Shown one piece after another: positions 6,287 through 10,116 of a DNA stretch of 10,116 bases. The stretch's first letter is position 1, and each line of letters begins with the position of its first letter. Made by a program: the position numbers and the translations under genes. Source of the DNA: Verrucomicrobia bacterium UBA1731 (lineage in GTDB: Bacteria > Verrucomicrobiota > Kiritimatiellia > RFP12 > UBA1067); the NCBI GenBank assembly GCA_002317575.1, contig DCIH01000041.1, forward strand, positions 245-10,360, written 5' to 3'. Under the pieces are notes generated by a model, which did not search any database, was not told the origin of the DNA, and saw only the letters and a list, made by a program, of their open reading frames with translations.

Positions 6287-7939
6287 ATGAATACATTGAT
6301 TTGGTTTTCGGCGTCGTTTTGCGCGGCGCTTTGCGCCGCGGACGCGAAGGCGGCATTCACCGTGGACGCGGAGGTGCCCGCGGGCAATGTCCATGTGGAC
6401 GCGATTTCCAACGATGTCGTGTATGTGCGCCAGGATCACCGCGATTCGATGGACTGGTTCTACTGGGGCTTCCGTGTGCGCGGCGCGGCCGGCAGGACGC
6501 TGCGTTTCCGCTTCACGGATCCGTACGGCGGCGGACCGGTCTCCTCGCGCGGTCCCGCGGTGACGAAGGACGGCGGCAAAACGTGGTCCTATCCCTGCGA
6601 CGGCCAATCGACGCACAAGGAATTCGCGTACGCGTTCGGTTCCGGCGAAGACGAGGTTTGGTTCTACCAGACATTCCAGTACTATCCGTGGCAGTGGGAC
6701 GCGTTCCTCGCAAAGCACGACGACGCGCGCGGCAAGACCTTCGTCGCGGGTGAATTGTGCAAGTCGCGCAAGGGCCGCAGCGTGCCGTGCGCGCGTTTCG
6801 GCTGCATCGGCAAGGAACCGATGTTCCGCTTCCTGTTCACCTCGCGGCACCACTGCCAGGAAACGACGGGCACCTATGTGCTCGAAGGTTTGCTCGAGCG
6901 TTTCTTCGGCGCGGACGAACTCGGCGCATGGTTGCGCGAAAATGTCGAGGCGATGGTGGTGCCGTTCATGGACTACGACGGCCATGTGGATGGCGACCAG
7001 GGCAAGGGCCGAAAACCCTACGACCATGGCAAGGACTACGGCGACGACAACCTCTACAAGGAAACGGCGGCGCTCAAAAAGTGGGTCGCGGAACACGCGA
7101 AATACCGCGTGGACGGCTGGATCGACTCGCACAGTCCTTGGATGTACGGCGCCTACAACGAATGGCTTTATCTCTGCTTCGGGCCGGATACGGCCAACAA
7201 CACCGCCATCGCGCGCTGGGGACGGCTGTTGGAGCGGATGCAGACGGGATCGGCCAACTACCGCACGTCCTGCAACATTCCGTGGAAATTCCGCTGGAAC
7301 GGTCCGTGGAACGCCGGCAGCGGCACGGGTGGCGTACGGCTCAAAGAATGGGCCGACGCGCATTTCGTCGGATGCAAAATCGTGATGACCTATGAAACGC
7401 CGTTCGCGGTGGCGAACGGGCGCGTCGTCACGCCGGATGTCTGCCGCGAAGTCGGGTCGGACAGCGCCAAGGTGCTGCGCGCGTTCCTGGCGGATCCGCA
7501 GGCGGGCACCGAAACGGCGCGCGAAATCAAGGGCGTCTGTGTGCGCGACGATTACGACAAGCTCGGCCGCTACGCGAAATTGGCGCCGGGATTCGCCTCG
7601 GCGGCGGCGTTCGTGCGCACGAACGATTTCGCGAAGATCGCGCCCGGCGCGTATGATCTGGGTGACGGTGCGGAAGCCGTTGTGGCGAAGACGGCGTTGC
7701 GTCCGCTGGACGCGGCCGCGCGGGCGCTCGAGCCGGCGGCGGAGACATACGAAATACACGTGCCCGTGGACGGTCCGGAAGTGTATGCGTACGTGGGCGC
7801 GGACGGCAAGGCCGAGTCGATCGGCGTTGGCCCCCGGCAGGCGCTGATCGTGTTTCCGAACGGCGGCCAGCGCGCCGCCGCGTGCACGGAAGAAATCGAT
7901 CCGGTCCGCTACCGCCGCGTCGTCATCCGCGTGCGGTGA
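6287..7939 (+). CDS. Secreted M14 zinc carboxypeptidase with C-terminal YhcH-like domain
   Basis: Predicted metallocarboxypeptidase of the M14 family, nearest in layout to the Nna1/cytosolic-carboxypeptidase-like type with a beta-rich N-terminal domain (~25-140). The 550 aa start with a signal peptide (hydrophobic core 4-18, cleavage near AKAA, ~21-24). Zinc ligands fit H189 and E192 in RHHCQE and H282 in IDSHS; the general-base Glu fits E370 in MTYETPF. The substrate-side Asn-Arg motif appears as HGKDY (G248, K249). Residues ~425-550 resemble the YhcH/YjgK/YiaL (DUF386) fold: FAKIAPGAYDLGDG, YEIHVPVDGPE (488-498) and ALIVFPNGGQR with the closing VVIRVR, but the expected metal-site His residues look replaced (A484, Q528). 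An open frame runs back to 6179; 6287 is chosen because it begins the signal peptide. No clear ribosome site is seen. Confidence 0.8.
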   Translation: MNTLIWFSASFCAALCAADAKAAFTVDAEVPAGNVHVDAISNDVVYVRQDHRDSMDWFYWGFRVRGAAGRTLRFRFTDPYGGGPVSSRGPAVTKDGGKTWSYPCDGQSTHKEFAYAFGSGEDEVWFYQTFQYYPWQWDAFLAKHDDARGKTFVAGELCKSRKGRSVPCARFGCIGKEPMFRFLFTSRHHCQETTGTYVLEGLLERFFGADELGAWLRENVEAMVVPFMDYDGHVDGDQGKGRKPYDHGKDYGDDNLYKETAALKKWVAEHAKYRVDGWIDSHSPWMYGAYNEWLYLCFGPDTANNTAIARWGRLLERMQTGSANYRTSCNIPWKFRWNGPWNAGSGTGGVRLKEWADAHFVGCKIVMTYETPFAVANGRVVTPDVCREVGSDSAKVLRAFLADPQAGTETAREIKGVCVRDDYDKLGRYAKLAPGFASAAAFVRTNDFAKIAPGAYDLGDGAEAVVAKTALRPLDAAARALEPAAETYEIHVPVDGPEVYAYVGADGKAESIGVGPRQALIVFPNGGQRAAACTEEIDPVRYRRVVIRVR

Positions 7940-7954
7940 ACATTGCCGCGGCGA

Positions 7955-7983
7955 TTGATTGCGACGCGCGGAAATGGTACAAT
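7955..7983 (+). promoter_or_regulatory. Promoter of proC, apparently leaderless
   Basis: TTGATT (7955-7960) and TACAAT (7978-7983) are separated by 17 bp, with TGG before the -10 giving an extended -10. Standard geometry puts +1 at about 7990, and the proC ATG is at 7991. No Shine-Dalgarno is present in the 7 bases between. Confidence 0.7.
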
Positions 7984-7990
7984 GGTTCCC

Positions 7991-8800
7991 ATGAAAAAGA
8001 CGTTGGGGTTCTTCGGCGCCGGAAAGATGGCCGAAGGCATTGTGCAGGCGGTTCTGGCCGCCGGCGACAGGTCGTTTTTTTCGCGCATCGTGATGGCCGA
8101 GACGCAGTCGGCGCGCGCGCGCGAAATGGCGCGCGCGTATGGCGTTGAAACGACGCCCGACGCGGTCGAGGCGGCGCGTGCGGCGGATGTTTTGTTTTTG
8201 GCGGTCCGGCCGCAGGACGTGGCCGCGGTGGCGGCGGCGGTCAGGCCGCATCTCACCGCGCGCAAACTGCTCGTGTCGATCTGTGCCGGGAAGTCCCTGG
8301 CCGTGTTGCGCCGCGCGTTCGGCCCGAAGGTGCGTCTCGTGCGCGTGATGCCGAATCTTTGCCTGCGCGCGAGAGAGGGCATGTGCGCGATATGCGCGGG
8401 CGCGAACGCCACGGCTTCGGACGTGAAGCGCGTCGCCGCGACGTTGTCCGCGGCCGGGCGCACGGTCGTGCTGAAGGAAAGGGATTTCGATGCGGTGACC
8501 GCGCTTTCCGGTTCGGGCCCCGCGTTTTTCGCCTACATGGAGCAGGCGATGGCGGTCGGCGGTGAGAAACTCGGGCTCAAGCCCGCAGTTGCGCGTCTGC
8601 TGGCGGAGCAGACGATGCTCGGCACGGCCGCCTATCTTCGCGCGAGCGGCGCGGATCTCGGAATGTTCATTGCGGGCGTCGCCACGAAAGGCGGCACCAC
8701 GGCGGCGGGCATGGACATTTTGGCGCGGAGCGATTTCGCGTCTGTCGTGTCCGCCACGCTCGCCGCGGCGGCGAAACGCAGCAAGGAGCTCGGAAGATGA
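7991..8800 (+). CDS. proC: Pyrroline-5-carboxylate reductase
   Basis: Reduces 1-pyrroline-5-carboxylate to proline with NAD(P)H, the last step of proline synthesis; cytoplasmic. The 269 aa match the family length. The Rossmann loop FFGAGKMAEG is at 7-16, LAVRPQDV at 70-77 is the usual LaxKPq block, RVMPN is at 118-122, ALSGSGPAFFAYMEQ at 171-185, and ATKGGTTAAG at 231-240 is the usual SPGGTT block. The open frame reaches back to 7943 with ATGs at 7943 and 7982, but 7982 lies within the predicted -10 and 7991 gives the canonical MKKTLGFFG start. Departures: PNL in place of PNT, and TKGGTT in place of SPGGTT, both near the substrate site. Its stop overlaps the next start by 4 nt. Confidence 0.92.
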   Translation: MKKTLGFFGAGKMAEGIVQAVLAAGDRSFFSRIVMAETQSARAREMARAYGVETTPDAVEAARAADVLFLAVRPQDVAAVAAAVRPHLTARKLLVSICAGKSLAVLRRAFGPKVRLVRVMPNLCLRAREGMCAICAGANATASDVKRVAATLSAAGRTVVLKERDFDAVTALSGSGPAFFAYMEQAMAVGGEKLGLKPAVARLLAEQTMLGTAAYLRASGADLGMFIAGVATKGGTTAAGMDILARSDFASVVSATLAAAAKRSKELGR

Positions 8801-9663
8801 AGTGGTATGTGAAGAATGCGGACGGCAAGGTGTTCGGTCCTGTGGACGACGCCAAGCTCCTCGATTGGGTGAAAGACGGGCGCGTGGAACCGTTCGCGGG
8901 GCTGTCGAACGACCTGAAGACATGGAAGCTCGCGTCGCTCAAGCCTGAGCTCGAAATGGACTGGCTCATCGAGAACGAGCCCGGCCAGTTCTACGGTCCG
9001 ACGCATCGCGCCGTCGTCAACGACCTTCTCAAATCCGGTTCGCTCGGGAAGGCGTGCCGCCTTTACCGCGACGACCACGGCGGCGCCACGTCGGCCGCAC
9101 AGGCCGCGGCCTTGGCGCAGAAGGATTCCGAATTGAAGCGCAAGGAGCAGGTCGCGGCGGCGGCCGCCGCGGAGGTCAAGGAACTCGGTGCGAAGCTCCA
9201 GGCGCGCGACGGCGCGTTGGCGGCGCGCGACCGACTCGTGGCCGAAAAGACGGCCGAAGCCGCCGCTGCCTCCGCCAAGCTTGCGGCCAAGGAGGCCGAG
9301 CTCACGGCCAAAACGGCCGAACTCAAGTCCGCGCAGGCGATCGTCGCGGCCAAGGAGTCCGAACTCAAGGATGTCCGTGCCGCCGTCGCCGCGAAGGACG
9401 CGGAAATCGCCCAGCTCCGTGCGTCGACCTCGCAGTACGAGAAGCGCCTCGCGAAACTCACGGAGACCAAGCCGCGCGAGTGGAAGGCCGAAGTGGTGGA
9501 GCCGGAAGTCGTCTCCGCGGAGCCGCCGCCCGCGTCTGCGCGCGAGATCTTCGCGCCGCACCGCGCGAATTCCCTGGCCGACCTCGAGCGCCAGGCGCAG
9601 AACGAGTTGGCGCGCATGGGGGCGGCCGGCGCGAAACGGTTCTTCAGCGCGTTCAAGAAATGA
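8797..9663 (+). CDS. Twin GYF_2-like domain coiled-coil protein A
   Basis: A 288-aa protein of unknown function. Two tandem GYF_2-like (DUF4339) domains are seen: residues ~3-45 (WYVKNADGKVFGPVDD, LLDWVKDGRV, KTW) and ~56-92 (WLIENEPGQFYGPTHR, DLLKSGSLG). Residues ~104-232 form a long predicted coiled coil with in-phase heptads, such as AAKEAEL, TAKTAEL, AAKESEL and AAKDAEI between 163 and 204. A Pro/Glu-rich linker (~233-247) leads to a short basic, Phe-containing end (RFFSAFKK). No signal peptide or membrane segment is visible, so it is probably cytoplasmic. AAGGAG (8783-8788) sits 8 nt before the start, and the ATGA overlap couples it to proC. A paralogue follows after 11 nt. GYF domains in general bind proline-rich peptides; a scaffolding or sensing role is inferred only. 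Confidence 0.75.
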   Translation: MKWYVKNADGKVFGPVDDAKLLDWVKDGRVEPFAGLSNDLKTWKLASLKPELEMDWLIENEPGQFYGPTHRAVVNDLLKSGSLGKACRLYRDDHGGATSAAQAAALAQKDSELKRKEQVAAAAAAEVKELGAKLQARDGALAARDRLVAEKTAEAAAASAKLAAKEAELTAKTAELKSAQAIVAAKESELKDVRAAVAAKDAEIAQLRASTSQYEKRLAKLTETKPREWKAEVVEPEVVSAEPPPASAREIFAPHRANSLADLERQAQNELARMGAAGAKRFFSAFKK

Positions 9664-9674
9664 CGGAGGGTTTC

Positions 9675-10116
9675 ATGGCCGATCAGTGGTATTTGCGGAC
9701 GCAGGACGAGACATTCGGGCCGGAGCCGAAGGATCGGCTCCTCGAGTGGGCGCGCATGGGCCGCATTCAACCTGGGCAGGAGGTTTCGTCCGACGGTGAG
9801 ACCTGGACGCCCGCGACGGAAGTTCCGTTTCTGGACATGCGCTGGTCGATCGATATCGGCGACGGAACGCCCCGCGGTCCGTTCAATAAGTGTGCGGCGG
9901 AAGCGCTGCTGCGCAGCGGCCGCCTGCCGCCCGGATCGAAGCTCGTGGAAGTCCGGGCGCGTGAAGATCTTGCGCCCGCGACCGACCCCGTTCAGCCGTC
10001 CGCGCCGCGCCCGGAAGGACCTGCTGTCGTCGAGAAGATCGTCGAGAAGATCGTGGAGGTTCCCGTCGAGAAGGTCGTCGAGAAGATCGTGGAGAAGAAA
10101 GTCGAGGTTCCCGTCG
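9675..10116 (+). CDS. Twin GYF_2-like domain protein B with PEVK-like tail (partial)
   Basis: The start and 147 codons are present; the gene runs off the window with no stop. It begins MADQWYLRTQDETFGPEP. Two GYF_2-like domains are seen at ~5-48 and ~57-94; the second starts MRWSIDIGDGTPRGPF, matching the MDWLIEN start of the second domain in the upstream gene. A Pro/Ala linker (~95-117) is followed from residue 118 by VEK and VEVPVEK repeats like those in the LptA-like protein. CGGAGGG (9664-9670), with its GGAGG core at 9665-9669, sets the start. It is a tandem paralogue of the gene at 8797-9663 in the twin-domain head, but differs in the tail (PEVK-like repeat instead of heptad coil). No N-terminal signal peptide is present; a membrane anchor beyond the window is possible. 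Confidence 0.75.
   Translation, partial: MADQWYLRTQDETFGPEPKDRLLEWARMGRIQPGQEVSSDGETWTPATEVPFLDMRWSIDIGDGTPRGPFNKCAAEALLRSGRLPPGSKLVEVRAREDLAPATDPVQPSAPRPEGPAVVEKIVEKIVEVPVEKVVEKIVEKKVEVPV
10026..10116 (+). repeat. In-frame VEK/VEVPVEK repeat tract, second gene
   Basis: From codon 118 of the last gene the reading is VVEK IVEK IVEVPVEK VVEK IVEK KVEVPV, continuing past the window edge. The bases are near-identical GTCGAGAAG-type units, and 10065-10085 is identical over 21 bp to 3495-3515. Confidence 0.9.

Noticed and set aside
4486..6411. A 641-codon minus-strand open frame opposite maf and the esterase gene
   Set aside because: Antisense to a complete signal-peptide protein with an intact catalytic triad; no motif of its own.
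6158..8923. A 921-codon open frame on the minus strand
   Set aside because: It lies antisense to three well-supported genes, is rich in Arg and His as expected of a GC-rich mirror frame, has no recognisable motif, and has no ribosome site.

Overview
The window is a dense, GC-rich bacterial chromosome segment with every supportable gene on the + strand. The organism is a Gram-negative, diderm bacterium: it has an OstA/LptA-like envelope protein and several Sec-type signal peptides. It uses the MEP isoprenoid route (dxr). The mix of a Bacteroidetes/PVC-style class IV aminotransferase, a secreted CE7-type esterase, a secreted M14 peptidase and GYF_2-domain proteins suggests the PVC superphylum, possibly a gut or rumen Kiritimatiellota/Verrucomicrobiota lineage. 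That placement is an inference from protein style, not a database result.

Layout: (1) 1-89, the 3' end of a 5S rRNA gene and a strong intrinsic terminator closing an rRNA operon. (2) 106-1943, rph (RNase PH) then dxr, separated by a REP-like hairpin; rph starts 16 nt after the terminator, leaving no room for its own promoter. (3) 2002-6234, a promoter, then ilvE-type aminotransferase, a repeat-rich LptA-like envelope protein, maf, and a secreted acetyl-xylan-esterase-like hydrolase; the last three are joined by two 4-nt ATGA stop/start overlaps. (4) 6240-7939, a second REP-like hairpin and a secreted M14 zinc carboxypeptidase whose C-terminus looks like a degenerate YhcH/YjgK/YiaL domain. (5) 7955-10116, a good promoter that appears to make a leaderless proC mRNA, then two tandem paralogues that each begin with a pair of GYF_2-like domains. 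The second runs off the window inside a Val/Glu/Lys/Pro repeat that also makes up the long spacer of the LptA-like protein 6.5 kb upstream.

Most genes are housekeeping (RNA 3' processing, isoprenoid precursor, branched-chain amino acids, proline, nucleotide-pool sanitation). The least explained parts are the GYF_2 pair with its shared PEVK-like tail, the M14-YhcH fusion, and the GTAG-flanked palindromes. No intergenic gap exceeds 300 bases. I see no tRNA, CRISPR array, insertion sequence or phage gene.
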